Positions 50,909 to 64,000 of a stretch of 64,000 nucleotides of DNA are shown here, in pieces (position 1 is the first letter of the stretch; the number at the start of each line of letters is the position of its first letter). The stretch is from Marisa cornuarietis (lineage: Eukaryota; Mollusca; Gastropoda; Architaenioglossa; Ampullariidae), in NCBI GenBank assembly GCA_004794655.1, contig SMMW01000555.1, positions 8,081,001 through 8,145,000 on the forward strand, written 5' to 3'. The position numbers and the translations under genes were made by a program. The notes beneath the pieces were generated by a model that saw only the letters and a program-made list of their open reading frames with translations, was not told where the DNA came from and ran no database searches.

Positions 50909-52414
50909 TAGTCATGACCTCAGCCATTTTTTTCATAGACTGAAGTTTTGATGGATGTGTTGCTGAAGGATGTTAATGGTAGCGAAGAAATCTTCGGCTA
51001 GTTCCCTTTTCTGTAACATGTTCTTGGTCCTTCAAGGCCCTTGTCGGGTCACAAAGTTAGGGATCTGATTCTGCTGCCAGCCCCTCATCCTTCCACACCT
51101 TCTTTCCGACATTCCAACTTTTTGTTAGTGATGTGTATGATTCACTTTATACCCTATGGCTGCCTCAGCAACACTAGCGGGCAGCTGCTCGTCAGATTTT
51201 CCAGATTTTCGTGTAATGAGACGTCAGAGTAAAAACAGCAAAGTTTGAAAGCTACAAACAGTAAACGTTTATAAAATGTGAGCCTGTCGTGCTACTATAA
51301 TCAAAGCTGAAATAAAAATATTAACGACTAAAACGATTAGGTAGATATTTTCAAATACGAGCAGAATTTCAGCAAGTTTAGTTTACTATGAGCTACTAAA
51401 TTTCAAAATCTGAGTAAAAGAGAACAAACTCTATTCTGATTGTGAAATACAAGTCTCTGAACAGCGCATTTTTAACAAAAGAAATTGTTTTTTGGTCGGT
51501 CTGCGTCGGTTTATTCTTCTGACATAATGTCTTTGTGCTCCGCAACCTGAAGATAAATAATATATTCTGTTCACTCTCGTATTGTCGGAAGTACCAGGCG
51601 AGAAGCATACAGTCTACCGCAAGGTAAACTAAAGATCAAGTGGACAAAAGACCAAGGTCAATAAACTCCATTAAATATTAAGTCCCTGACGGAATTTCAA
51701 ACCAAAGTAGTTACAATGCCCGCTGATGCTGGCCTGAGTTCAACAGCAGCAATTGTCTCACAGCTTTACACTGAACTCTTTTGTTGTCGACTGCTGACGA
51801 CATGTCCTGTTTCGTGCGTTTTGTTGTTTATTCGATTTTTGAATTTTTTTTAAACATTTCGTCCTAAAGCTGGTCCATTTAAGCAGGCTTTACTTGCAAT
51901 CCAGAGAAAGTAAAGAGGTATGGAACGTAATTTCTTACTTTCCTTCTTTGCTTAATTTTGCAAGAATTGCAGTTGCACGAGCACACACTTACACACACAA
52001 GCATACACACACATACAAACAAGCACACCCACTACCCCCTCCCCCAAAAAAGTAAGTTGTCAGTTTTTATACGGGCAATGTCAGTGACAAATATCTAATT
52101 TTCAAAACCTCATTTCATTTGCCGTTTGCAAACCATCGGCTCACCAATGTGTGGCCCGATGCAGTGACTGCATTTTTTTTTTTAAACATAAATGTGATGG
52201 TCTGAGCTGGCTCCTTTAATAGACCTCTAAATAACGCTTAACAGCCCGTTTAAGTCGTTAATTGCGATGGTCGAGGTGCTCGAAGTTGTCTCCTTTTTCT
52301 TCTGTTAAGAACAATTTTTCCTCTTCAGCGGCTGAGGGTTTTTCTTTTTGCGGAAGAGATTTAGGGCAGTAGAGAAATCGGACACCGCGCTCTATCTGTG
52401 CCATCAGCATCATG

Positions 52415-52520
52415 CTGGTAGACGCACATTTCCGTTTTAATCTGCTTGTGCTCATGCATAAAATTGTTCACGGTTACATTCCCAGCTATTTAAAATCCTG
52501 CTCTCTACTAGGTAAGTCCT
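52415..52520 (+). mobile_element. Short LINE ORF fragment
   Basis: Encodes FRFNLLVLMHKIVHGYIPSYL, close to the motif found in the C-terminal region of CR1/L2-type ORF2 (a hydrophobic run, then HK, HG, PSYL). Only about 100 bases can be recognised. Confidence 0.5.
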
Positions 52521-53149
52521 TGATATTTCTTGCAGGCTCTCCTCCTACCCTCTCTCCCCTTCTACAATTTGCTGTATGCCGGGTACAGTTCAATCTGTCG
52601 GAAGCTGGCCTACAGCATAATGATGCAGCTCTTGAGATGCTCTCCGACAAATTCTCGCTCGTAATTTGTTCTGCCTGGAGATTTTCGGATGTTTTCCTGA
52701 CGAGTGCGCGATTTTCACCCATGTAGTAGTCTTTCGTGCAGAAATGTCGCCTGGGGACAGTCCTCTACAGAATGATCGGAATTGTGAGTGTGAGTGCTTC
52801 ACTGGGAAATAGATTAAAAACTGTTTTTTCAGTAATAAAGCTCATATTTTTGTATTTTTTCCCTCCTTTTCATTTGTTCATTTTTGTAGTAAGCCGAGTA
52901 ATCAGGAGAACTAGCACTTAAAGCAATTTCAAACAACAATGTGTATACGTGCATACAACACAAACTCGCGCTTTTCTCCCCTCCCTCTCTCTATCTTTCT
53001 ATCTCTCATATGAAGGAAAGCAGAAGATGCTGGCTTACGTAGAGAGAACTAAATGAGATAGATGTCATGGAGCGGCTGACAAAGTTTGCATAAGTAGTGT
53101 GTGTGTCCCGCTTTCTCTCTTTTCCACCTCCCCTTCCGGGCGCGTGCAC

Positions 53150-53228
53150 TCTATATATATATATATCACACACACTCTCACACACACTCTCACACATACT
53201 TTCTCACACACGCTCGTGCACACGCGCG
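53150..53228. repeat. (TA)n and (AC)/(TC) compound microsatellite
   Basis: TATATATA, followed by CACACTCTCACA-type repeats and a GCGCGCG tract. Confidence 0.9.
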
Positions 53229-54579
53229 CGTTTTGGAAGGTTCGAAATAAAGCACGCAAACACAGTCATACACAGACAGGCACGCTTAACACAACACAGG
53301 AAAAATAAATAAATAGCATAAATAAAAAAGCAAAAACCTAAAACCAAAAACACTGTCAGTTGCATTTGTGAACCCCCTGTCCCTCCACATTAGCTATTTC
53401 CCTCCCACTCTAAGTTTCCGAAGAAGAATGATGCGTTACCCTGCGCTAAGTAGATCTGGGCACATGTCAAGTGAACCCCATCACTTGTACCTTATCGCCC
53501 AGCATCTGAGGGGTTAACAAGCGATCGGCATGCGGATGTTCGTCGAGGGATGAAGGAGGTCGAGTCGAAACGGCAACGATTAACATTCTGTCCGCCTAAT
53601 GAGCCTGTCAAGATTTCATCACCTTGCAGGTTCTCTGTTCCTCACAAGCACACGCGTACTGGTATCGAATGGGAAAAAGAGGATGGGGCGGTTGGAGGGG
53701 TAGAAGGAGGTTGAAGCAGTCCGCACTCTGTGCGGGGCAACGCCGTCAGACCTTCAGTTGCAAAAGATTCCAGACAACCTATCGCAGCACAACGATCACT
53801 ATTTACCATCAACTTCCGTCTCCAGCTCAAGCTCTCGCGCATCCTCCTTCACCTCGGCCCCTTCTTCCCTCCCCTTGCTGCCAGCTCGCACGGGTTATCG
53901 GAACAATCGGTACCAATAATTCACCTTTAGTTCTTGTCGCGGCAAACGATAACGCCGGTTGAATATGAAAGCTAACAAAACTTTTTTCTCCACTTCTTTT
54001 TTTTCCCACGCATCTTTTCTGTTCGCCTGCCTTCATAAGTTTTACATTTTTCTCTGCCATGTCAGATTTTCGTTACAATTCATTTTCTTTTACCTTTAGA
54101 GGTCTGTCTCCCTAGATTTCATAAACAGAATTAACGGAACGGAATATTGCATTTGGGATTTTAATACAGTATGACACAGAGACAAAAAGAACAAGGAACT
54201 TAAACTAATTAACAAGAAAAACCCCATAAATTATAACTCGCAGGAATAAATAGATGCCTGGATCCCTTAGTCGTCAACCCTCAATAGACTGACACTTTTT
54301 CCCATCTGTTTTCTTTTCTTCTTTTTCTTCTTCTTTTTTTTTTTGCTCGCTCAGTCTTCGAATTATTTATGGCCAGATAACATACTGTGTTTAATAGTAC
54401 TTTACAAATGAAAGTTCTTGCTAGGTAATCTTGCTAACGAATAGTGTTCGAAGTTATCAGAACTGATAAGTAGAACATTTAATTTCAAAAGACCTTCACT
54501 TGTCGTCTGTTAATTAATTTTTCATTAAACAAACATATCAGCCAATTAGAAATGTGTGTTTTATTTTCAATCTACGACA

Positions 54580-54660
54580 GGGATTACATTTTAGTGCTTT
54601 CTTTGCTCGATTTGGTGGTTGCTTTTGACACGTTGAACCACAACTTCTCCAGCGACTTCA
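54580..54660 (+). mobile_element. Short LINE RT fragment (motif A)
   Basis: Encodes LVLSLLDLVVAFDTLNHN, the RT motif A environment (usually LLDLSAAFDTVDH). Nothing recognisable lies around it. Confidence 0.5.
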
Positions 54661-55139
54661 CATCATATCACATAAGTAGTGATTCTAGCAGCTTCCGACT
54701 TAAAAGTGTCCCGTCCAACATCATTCTTACATTCTCTGATGTGAACAGTTGTGTAAGTGAGAGCTCATTTCGTTACTTTGTTGATATACGAATTAATGTT
54801 CACATACATATATTAGTAATCTCCCTCTGTTAGCCTATCTCCATCACATACAGCTGTTGCACGTCCTGCCAGTGTCATGTTTTGATACCTATGAGCGAGG
54901 TCTTTGACTTTCTAGATATGTTTTAGCCGTTGCTGTCTCTATTGTTTCCCTCCCTTTAGTAAAGGGCACGATTATACACACTGAATAAAGAAGTTAAAAT
55001 CTGGTGTGAGCATCTCATTCTTCCAGAATGGAAAAAATCTTGACGCGATAATCGATGCATTTTTCTCTAGAGACCCATAATATTAAACCTGTAAGTACAC
55101 CTTTGATCGCTGGGCCAGATATATATTCTTTAAATAGTT

Positions 55140-55400
55140 GCCTTCACCAAAAAGCTCATGTCTGTTGGACTACTGCAGTTTCAATGGCAGCAGCTGGACT
55201 TTGTTGATCTCTAAAGCTACCTGCTTGTCAATCTTCTTAAGATTCTTAACAGCCCCGCTCCCATTGTCTTCCATAAGCGCAAAGCCAGCCTTACTACACC
55301 ATTCCTCTGGCAAGCATCAACTACAGAATGGCCATCCTGAGCTCAGCTACACCTGTCTCCTCTAGTTTACCCCAGCATACATGTGTCAGATGTTGACGGA
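55140..55400 (+). mobile_element. LINE post-RT fragment (decayed)
   Basis: Mixed frames recall LDYCNSLL (read LLDYCSFNG), an AARLVFHKRK-like segment read in pieces as FHKRKASL, and then YRMAILSSATPV. These are in the order expected downstream of RT in CR1/L2-type LINEs. Highly decayed. Confidence 0.4.
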
Positions 55401-57289
55401 TGTTGACCGCGGTCTGCTCATATGAATCTCCTGCACCAGCCCCGCATCATACAGACGAGCCCCCCCCTCCCCCCATCGTTTGTATTTTGCAAGCTGTGCT
55501 ACTTACTATTCATGTTTATCTCTACATTGCGCTTGATGCTAGGCAGGCAAATGCTCTAAAAAGTAATTATATCATTATTACTGTTTATTATTATTTTCTA
55601 CTAGACATACTATGATCGCTACAAACACATGTAAGTTTTTAAAATTCAATTTCTACCCCTAAACTATTCCAACTGCAAAATGTAGTCTTCTCCCAATCTC
55701 GGAACGCGAGGCTCAAAGGTTCCAGAGAAAGGTGATGGAAGCTATTCACATCGAAGCTGTAGAACTTTCCCTCAACAGAGACTAAGAGCGACAGCAACTA
55801 CCGGCAGTCTACACCAGTCTTATCCAGTAACATACCCTGAGTTCACATCATGGGGGTGTGCACTTAGCTTTTAGTTGCTAAATTAGGCGGGTGGATACAT
55901 GTGGTAAGCTCCAAAGAATGCTACATTTTACGTTTAGTTTCTTCTACCATCTAAAATGTCAGTTATAATGGTAGTACGACGATAACAACTTGTGTTTGTT
56001 AGTCTTAACTCTGCAGAAATGGAAGAGATGGACAGGAAGTCAAAGTAGTCTGTACTCTTTATGATTCTCATCATAATGAAATCTTTGTAACACGACTCTA
56101 AACTTCAGGTATAATCGGATCCACAGGGAGTTTCATGCTGCAGTTGTTTTTTTTCGGATTCCAGTCGAATTCTCAGATCATTTAAAAAAATTGTTTAGTC
56201 GACAGTAGCAAATGCGGACGTCTGTGGAAGGTAACATTTAGAAGTTTTTCAAACCAGTAATTGCTTGTAGGCTGATATTTTGAAAGAAAAAAGTCTAGCC
56301 TAGTTTGCTATATGATAGGTTTGAAAGTAACCACTGTTCAGATACATCATTATGGAAAAAATTGATTGTTAAAAAATTTTTCTTGTCTAGAGATTCAAGA
56401 ATAAAACATCTTTAATTAACCTCAGGAGGGAACTGTTTTTAAAATGAATCTCCAGCATATCTCATTTCTGAGATAACCATTTCAACAGTTGCAGGAGTTT
56501 TTCGACTTTGGAAGGCAAGCCTTTAGTTAAACTGAAATAAAATCATAGGAAATACCACATCTGCTGACGAGATCTTTGCTTGTGTCGTGCGCATCAAATG
56601 AAACAGTGAAGAAGAAAGTGTGAGATGGTTTGCCTTCACTCCCCTCCGTATTTCTGCCTTCTCTCTCTCTCTTGCCTTCGGTTTCTTACTGCTCAAACAT
56701 CACTGTTAGTAAACTCGCTCAGACTTAATACATATATCTACTATTATATATTGCGCACATCGATATATATATATATATTTTTTTTCATTTCAAAGAGACC
56801 TGAATGATAAGGCTTTTCAAGTTTCGCGTAATTTACTCTCGTCAAGATATACCATCTAATTAGCAAAATAACTGCAGGTTGGCTCACGGAACTATGTGCG
56901 GGAAACTCAAACCTGAGATAATCTTTCTCTAAGGGCGGGTAATTGAGGACTAAAGGGGGGGGGGGAGTGACAGGACTGGGGAGGGGGGCGTGTGAGCCAG
57001 TGAGACATGAAATAAAGGCTTTGAGGAGATTAACAGTGAATTGCGACGCAGGAGAGGGGTGACATGTCGGTGCTGCTAGCGGCCATGGTGTGGAATGTCA
57101 TGTGGCTACTTCAGGAAGGAAATATATTAGTTCCCAGTTTAATTAATTAAGATTTTATTAATTCGCACAAAATTATTTATTCTGCAAAACTGGTCAACTT
57201 AGCCTTGGATTCGGCTTGTGTTTGGGGTGTAAGAATTTCCCATAAAATCTTAGATTATGGAGCAAGAACAATTGTCAACGACACAAAAA

Positions 57290-57612
57290 AGCATCCATAC
57301 CCTTGGACGCCTTCGCACTAATCTCAAGGTTCTTCACAAGTTACCAGTGTTATTTATTTACGAAAATCAGAGATTTCATCTACTTCCCTGTTATTTCGTC
57401 TACTGACTACTTCCCTGCTCGTCATTCTCTGCAGAATAACAGTCCCCTCAGTACTTGTTACCCAATTCTTCTTTGTGTTTTCTATATTTGTCTTTCATTT
57501 CTCTTCAGTACTGCTGTTTATCCTTCCGTTCTTCGTCTGCTACCCATGTCTGGTTCTTGTCTCAAGCTCTAAGAGCACACTCCTTACGAGCGTGAGTATG
57601 ACCAGGTCGGCG
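57290..57612 (+). mobile_element. LINE 3' region (decayed)
   Basis: The end reads CTCTAAGAGCACACTCCTTACGAGCGTGAG, split here over 57566-57595. It parallels the 3' end of the LINE at 32455-32495 (GCTAAGAGCATACTC, CTACGAGTGTGA), and the pyrimidine-rich sequence before it also fits. No (ATT)n tail remains. Confidence 0.5.
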
Positions 57613-58675
57613 TCCTGTTATATTACATTTATTTGATTCCTTAAGTTAGGAGACCCTGTGTCTGCGCGTGAGTGCGTGCATACATGGGGTGTATCATAAT
57701 AAAGATATTCAAAAGCTTGACACATGAACAAAAACTTGACATAACATCAGTTTTAGAGACCAAACCTTAGTGAAAGACAGCAAAACTTCTTACCGAAGCC
57801 GTCGAGAGAATTTCCGTCAGACTGCTTTGCAATTAAGACAAAAATAATAATGTCTGATTAGTACGCTAACTTAAAAAAATGTTCACTTGCTACTGTAGTA
57901 AAAGTAATGCTAAGTAATAAAAAAAGGAAGTCTGAATACAAAGTGAACAATTGTCATAAAATTTAAACTCCATGTTGTCGACAGACTGTCAGAGCAAGGC
58001 AATAGCAGCAGTTTTTTTGTATCCTGCACACCGAACCAACTAACGAATGAACGAGAGAAAGAAAGCAAAGAAAAGGAAAGAAAGAAAGAAAAGGTGAGCT
58101 TGCACATGCATCAACCCACTATTTAATTTACACCACAATTCCACTTTACATCCCTCGTTGGCAAGGGTAAATTATGTTTAGGAAGAAGTAAAGATACTGG
58201 CTTCGGTGGTCTGGTAGAAGGGAAAAAAGAGAATTTCATTTTGCTGAAATGCAGCTAAATGAGAAAAAGTGGGAGGTGAACCAAGAAGGCTATTAATTCT
58301 CCAAACTCGCTTACGTAAGAAAACCTTTCGCTTTTAAGTGTCTTTAACTGCAAGGGCCGAAGGCGGCTTTTTTTTCGTTCTTAAAATCTACAGCATCTTC
58401 TTGCTACTAAATATAACATTTTCGAAAGTGCATTAGTCTGTCCATTCTCCTGTTACTTTGCGGGGAAAGCTTATTGTGAACAGCTTACAGTGTATATGAA
58501 CGCTTAAGTCGTTCCTTTCCCCCAATAAAGTGTTGGAGTTGATCTTAGTATAAAATGTTCCTACACTTATTCCCCCAACCTTTTTCGAATAACGTTGATG
58601 TGCAAGTCCTCGAATGTCGATATTCTTGTCCTGAAAAAATCAATCTTGTTTGACCTGCGTCATGACAGAACATGG

Positions 58676-59150
58676 AAATAATAATGATAATAATAATAAT
58701 AATGATAATAATAATGATGATGATGATGATGAGGAGGAGGATTTATAGAGCGCTTTTCCAATGATCTGCTTAGAGCGCTTTAAATAAAGAATCACCAACA
58801 GCCATGCACCCATATTCGCATATAACAGACACGCTCACTTCTACAGCAGACATCCACTCATACACATAGTAAATTACAGACACAAGTAATGCACCCTCAT
58901 AGACAGGATAGGGTCACAGGGAAGTCGTTCTTCTGAAAACATGCGTCTTAAGTTTGGACTTTAAGGTGGTAGGAGAATCAGAGTGTCGAAGGCTGATGGA
59001 TGTCAGTTCCAAGTTGATGTGGCTTGGTAGGAGAAAGACCTCTGTCCATAGTCTTTGTCTTAGTTGGTGGGACACGCAGAAGCTTGGTGTCAGAAGACGA
59101 GCGAAGAAGTCGTGCGGGATATGCCCTTAGTAGGATAGCCTCCCAGCTCC
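58676..59150 (-). mobile_element. LINE 3' end with A/T-rich trinucleotide tail
   Basis: Minus-strand frames give SFSYQATSTWN and KSKLKTHVFRR-like pieces, the final residues of a CR1/L2-type ORF2. Then follows a 3' UTR ending AGCGCTCTATAAATCC and (ATC/ATT)n at 58678-58740. It is a different subfamily from the copies at 11570 and 31647. Confidence 0.6.
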
Positions 59151-59696
59151 CCCACTGGCCGCAGTCTGGAGATGTAAGTGTTTCTACGCTACATTACAGA
59201 ATTGTCGTTCATGTTGACGTTTGAAGACTTAAAACTTATTTCTCTTAAACGGAAAAGAGATCGTGGCTCAGATTTTGGAAACTGGTATTTTGAATTGAAT
59301 ATAACTCAGTCATTTGAAAATATGTCCACTCATGTGAGCCTTTATGTAAACCATATGCATCTTTGCAACAGAAGGTTTCGTCTCATAACGGTCTAATTAT
59401 CTTTTTAACATAGTGTGTATCTTGTAGTACCCTTTAAACATAAGTGCCTTGAAAATACTTTTCATTTTGCTGTTTTTTCCCTATGCCAAGGCATACAATT
59501 TACATAAGATTAAGAAAAAATATTGACTGATGTTTAACAAGTAGGCAAATGCGTTTTGATTGCTACATTATGCGGTTAGTATATTCGAGTAATATTTCAA
59601 ACTTGTTTAAAATGTATAAAAAATTTAAAAGTTTGAGCAAGTGTTAATAAGGGTGTTCCGAATATTAGATTTGAACTATTTCAACTATTAAACTAT

Positions 59697-59701
<5 letters not shown>

Positions 59702-59741
<40 letters not shown>
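59702..59741. repeat. (AC)n microsatellite
   Basis: A pure CA run of about 20 units. Confidence 0.95.
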
Positions 59742-59742
<1 letters not shown>

Positions 59743-60379
59743 GCGAGAGAGACCTAGAATACTGAAAATATCGCTTACGAAAGTGCATTTCTCTGTATAA
59801 TTTTTGTATGGAAGTCTTTATGATGAAACCTGCCGTACTGTGTGCGTTTAGAAGTGAAAGTGGGGGAGGGAGAGAGAGAGGAAAACACTGAGTGGGGGAT
59901 AGCGGTGACTGTGTTTTAGGTAGACAGTTAAAGGAATTACTTGTTTACCCGATCTTTGGCGTACCGAGGATATTTGGCGCCCGCAGCGAGCGAAGCAAAA
60001 CACGTCTCCTCCCCTCGGTCATTATTGCTTCAAAATACTCGCTTAATTAGCAGAAGTCAAATTAATGAACACTTCCTAGGACCACGCCAATAACTGCTGT
60101 TAATTTTTTTTTTTTTTTTTTTTTGAAGAAAGATATGGCGACATCAAAAGCAATGGTGGAGTGGGCTCCTGTGAAAGCATGAAAGTTTAAACAGAATCGA
60201 ATATTGCGCCACCACTTGGAGTCTTGAGTTTGTGTGCACTGCTGCTGCTTTGTATTTTCTGTATTCATGCGTTACCTCAGGCTTATCTCTTTCCACTCGC
60301 ACTGTCCTGTTTTATTTGATGCTAAGCGAACCCGTTCAGGTTTTTCTGCCTTCTGTTTATGTTTGTTAATGTTTCTGTT

Positions 60380-60530
60380 TGCTGGCAAGGTTTGATCTGT
60401 GTTTGTTTGTGTTTTATGAATTTTATGTCTCTCTTTGTTTCGTTGTGTATTTGCCTTTTTTTTGTAAAGAGCATTGAGCCTTCTGTTAAGTATGGAAGTG
60501 CGCGATACAAATTTCCTTTATTAGTAGTTG
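60380..60530 (+). mobile_element. LINE/SINE-like 3' end
   Basis: Ends with GTAAAGAGCATTGAGCCTTC, GGAAGTGCGCGATACAAATT and CCTTTATTAGTAG. This is the generic GTAAAGCGCxTTGAGCC..GCGCTATAxAAAT..TTATTATT terminus of many invertebrate non-LTR elements. No coding part is recognised. Confidence 0.5.
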
Positions 60531-60938
60531 GACCACTAAATAATACAAACTGCTTAATAAGCATCTTATTTACACAAAAGCAGTTCTTTTAAAAAAACAG
60601 ATACGATTTTGGGAAAATCCTTCTGTGTAGGGCACCTATCCCTGCCATTCCGTCGGTACGCACTGATCCGATTAATATTTTTCTTATACACAGAGCAGCA
60701 AAGAAAATCCACTGATATTGATATGTTAAAAAATATTAAGCTTAACGAAACGGATAGAAAAATACGAATGCATTCCAGTTTTTTTCCTTCACGTTTATTT
60801 CAATTGCACAAAATGACACCAATGACAAACATTGTCTATAACCAATATATACATGTGCATGTTGAAACCCTGGGGCAGAGGTAATGTCGTCAAAGTTTTT
60901 GACAGTTGTCGCTGACTCGTCTACAGCAGTCAAACAAA

Positions 60939-61260
60939 CCTAGACCAAGACAAACACACCTAACAACAGAATACCCCTAGACCAAGACAAACACACCTAA
61001 CAACAGAATACCCCTAGACCAAGACAAACACACCTAACAACAGAATACCCCTAGACCAAGACAAACACACCTAACAACAGAATACCCCTAGACCAAGACA
61101 AACACACCTAACAACAGAATACCCCTAGACCAAGACAAACACACCTAACAACAGAATACCCCTAGACCAAGACAAACACACCTAACAACAGAATACCCCT
61201 TGACCAAGACAAACACGTAAAAGAACAAACCTAGACCAAGACAAACACACCGAATAACTG
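60939..61260. repeat. 37-bp minisatellite, about 8.6 units
   Basis: Units starting at 60939, 60976, 61013, 61050, 61087, 61124 and 61161 are identical (CCTAGACCAAGACAAACACA, then CCTAACAACAGAATACC). Units at 61198 and 61230 are diverged and shorter. There are no unique spacers between units, so this is not a CRISPR array. As 37 is not a multiple of three, it is unlikely to encode a repeat protein. Confidence 0.97.
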
Positions 61261-62179
61261 ATTCACCTTTTTCACACTTCGTAATCGTTAACAAAAAATT
61301 ATATGGTCCTTTGGTTTCTAATAAAAACGATATGAATTTTTGAATGGAATAATAGCCCAAAGAAAAGATGGAGTTGATCGATGAGAACGTAAGGGTCTCG
61401 TGTTCAAATGCCGCTTGGGAAATATGAATCGTAAAAATCACAAAAGTTAAAGGGATATATAAGAAATATCACTTGTATAACAATCTTCTCTATTTAGTTT
61501 TTTGTGCTTTGTATTTTTTAAAATTCAAATTGCGCAAACCACAAACTATTTTGTTCATGGATAGCTTTTAAATGCGTTAGTCGATCTAACACAACTTATG
61601 CACACAAATATGTCAGATCAGTACAAGTAGCCTGTAATAATAAGTGTAAGCCCACAATCCATTAGAAATTTGAAAATCCATTTACAACTTTTTTTTGCAG
61701 CATCTTCATTAAATAAGACAAAACAAAATCTTCTAGCATGTGTGTATCATCATCGCTGTTTTTGATTATGATGCTGATGGAGGTGGTGGTGGTGGTGGTG
61801 ATGGTGATAGTGGGGCCACGTTGTTTGATTGTCTTCAAGTAGCTTAACTAGAGTTTATCTCACTTTGTCTAGTTTCGGAACCAATCAGTTATATTCAAAG
61901 AAATTTCAAAGATACAAGGTACTGTTCACACAAACAACACCGTCGTAAGACAGAACCTCTTGCTCAAACTATTATTTTCGCACACAGATCAATGTCAGGA
62001 TACCAAAGACAATGTATCGTAAAGAGTTTATGAAAAAATGGTGGTCAGGGCTAGGGTTAACCCTAATTAGCCCTAACACTCACATACCTAGTCATTGCTT
62101 ACAAGACTTAACAACGGTAAATTTGGCTGTAAGCCAAGTCCAATCACTAGCAAGAAAAAAAGAATTTAAAATATATACA

Positions 62180-62305
62180 CAGCAGTCGAGGTCATTGTTC
62201 GTTTAAATTAAAAAAAAGACATTTCACTGGAGAAAAAATATGCTTGTGTCTGTCTTTAATAAAACTATATTATCGAAAATAAACTTCTTAGAAACAATGG
62301 CTTTC

Positions 62306-62348
<43 letters not shown>

Positions 62349-62635
62349 CTCTCATGTTTTCTACACCCAAATAAGGATATCCACATATGCTAGCAGGCAC
62401 TCAGAACATCATTACTTTATTCAATAAATCATTCATTCATGTAATAGTGTGACCGGAAAATAATTCCATAAAAATCACTCATGAAAAATTCTAGAACTAA
62501 GTACCGATTGGCAGCATTACGACTTTACATTTCATTCAGATCAGAAAAAACCCATCCAGGTTAATGACCAACAGATAACAATGTCGTACTATAAATTATA
62601 AAATGTTTGACTTTGATGATATGCTTGAAGCCTTT
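62180..62635. repeat. Dispersed repeat, copy B (contains (AC)n)
   Basis: Direct-orientation counterpart of 33985-34440, including the internal (AC)n(TC)n array. The flanks on both sides are unrelated to those of copy A. Confidence 0.85.
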
Positions 62636-63374
62636 TTAGTATGTTGCTTTTGTACGCGCACTTCGTATACCCAAAACAATTTTGAAGTAGTTTGAAATAA
62701 CCAAGTTGCATTTGCACTGTAAAATTGTCAACCGTTGCTGTCTACAAGGTTTTTCCACATTTTTAATATTTAGAAATGGACAAGCATTGCTAATGAAATG
62801 AAGAAATAGGAATTTTTCGAACACAGCAGACGTCGCTTGCATCAGAAGGGACACACGCGCACATACTTTTACATCCATAGTCACATGTTTGTGCATTACA
62901 TCCAGTGTATTTTAAAGATTTACAAAATATGGTCAGCAAGATGTAAAATCAATCGCACAGGGGCATCAAACGTCTTGTCAAAGCAGTTACGAGACAGGCA
63001 GTTAAGAAATCCGCTGTCTTCTCGTGAAATTGTCAGAACCTTAAGTCTTCTGAGTGAAAGAACGGCTCGCCTGTACCTGACGGGCTGTATATTTTTCTTC
63101 ATGGCCCAGTAAACCTGAAGACGTGGAAAAGATTAAATCTGTTGTTTCTCCAAGCTATTTTCGATTGCTTTAAACAATGCGTGTTTAAGGTCAGCGTTGT
63201 GACCGACTTTCTAGAACTTTCGTCCTATTGCCAAGGATGAAGTTGAATACAGTACAAATTATTTATGTTTTCACCACACTATAACATTAAAAAAATTATT
63301 TCCACATAAGACGACAAAAAATATAAATTAGTGTGTTCAGCGTAAATTAGACTTCCTCTCAACCCCATATAAAT

Positions 63375-63442
63375 AATAATAATAGTGAAGATTTTTATAG
63401 CGCATATTCACACTCGTAGAGAGCATGCTCTTAGCGCTTAAT
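63375..63442 (-). mobile_element. LINE 3' terminus only (severely truncated)
   Basis: AATAATAATAGTGAAGATTT, then TTATAGCGCATATTCACACT and the AGCATGCTCTTAGCGCTTAA end. This is the same 3' signature as the LINEs at 11570 (same strand) and 32455-32527 (other strand), with only about 70 bases inserted. Confidence 0.8.
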
Positions 63443-64000
63443 CTGTGTTCACATGTATAAGGGCTGAAGTCATTACACTTTCATTTAAACGAAGTAGAAG
63501 TTTTTCCTATCTAATCGCAAGTGGTTCTAAGCAGTAATTAGACGAAACAGTGTTAGAGATTTCCGCTTAACCCTCCCATAATATCCTTTTTGTAACAATA
63601 GAACATATCCAGATGTGTGTCAGAATGTAATCCATCACGAAGTAAAGGTCACACTGCCTGTTAAAAGTATTAACAAAGAACAATGAAAATGCATCTTGCT
63701 ACTTTTTGTGCAGTGTCCACCTTTGTATATGCTAACAGCAACAGCAACAGCAGAATGCCTGAAAGTCTATTTTCCTGCGATAAGCCATCTTATTGCCACG
63801 TATTCTCTCAAAATGCTCCCCATTCACACAAAATGATCTTCATCAAACATTCCAGTGCATTATCAATGCCCATATTGTAATTACATGTGATAGACCTGTG
63901 ATAGTGACCAAATTGTACAAGAAACATATTATTTATACAAACAGTGTGATATTTACTTCTCCCCCGCATCGCCAAATAGAGAAGAAAATCGTGACTTTTT

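Larger units (their letters stand above)
51000..64000. other. No host gene recognised beyond repeats listed
   Basis: Outside the mobile-element scraps and simple repeats listed here, I see no exon with family resemblance, no tRNA-like cloverleaf with A and B boxes, and no other RNA gene. Open frames are short and of ordinary intergenic composition. Confidence 0.4.

Noticed and set aside
50689..50943. Cys/Val-rich open frames over GT repeats (also at 46288 and 48559)
   Set aside because: They are translations of dinucleotide repeats and have no support as genes.
60939..61260. Regular repeats suggesting a CRISPR array
   Set aside because: The units are head-to-tail with no unique spacers, there are no cas genes, and the sequence is eukaryotic. 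It is a minisatellite.

Overview
The window looks like nuclear DNA of an animal, most likely a mollusc and perhaps a gastropod. It is AT-rich, has a 25-exon intron-rich gene, long (GT)n/(AC)n arrays, and many decayed LINE-type retrotransposons and cut-and-paste transposons. The clade is inferred from the mixture of repeats and the character of the SMC5 protein; nothing in the window proves it.

The one clear complete gene is SMC5, on the minus strand from 29314 (ATG) to 287 (TGA). I could place 25 coding exons. All junctions are GT-AG, the phases agree at every one, and they sum to 3192 bases (1063 residues plus stop). The product is the ATPase/coiled-coil partner of SMC6. Its introns have collected mobile elements: a pogo-like MITE (5405-5795), an RT-bearing LINE (about 8530-9810), a mariner-like element (10718-11315), a LINE (about 11570-12905), a hAT-like MITE (15489-15690), a Mutator-like element with a FLYWCH zinc finger and repeat-built inverted termini (16627-19263), a LINE 3' tail (about 21505-21705) and a LINE cluster (23320-26931) that carries a nested 493-bp transposon.

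Upstream of SMC5 come a decayed P-element/THAP9-type transposase (29890-30575), a fresh-looking 5'-truncated LINE with target-site duplication (31647-32528), a perfect hAT-type MITE (33226-33423), and a 34.8-39.2 kb stretch with tandem repeats and two candidate minus-strand exons of an unknown gene.

From about 39635 to 44846 lies a second, broken copy of the SMC5 locus in the same orientation. It keeps introns, so it arose at DNA level and not through mRNA. It matches about 250-7806 and then jumps to sequence matching 29538-29828, so exons 1-14 and the promoter are missing. It also lacks exons 20-22 and carries stops and frameshifts. It preserves an empty site for the pogo-like MITE, which dates that insertion relative to the duplication.

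From about 45 kb to the end I see no convincing host gene. There are microsatellites, LINE scraps, a TTAA-flanked MITE (49502-49826), a 37-bp minisatellite (60939-61260), and a second copy (62180-62635) of a repeat that also occurs at 33985-34440.
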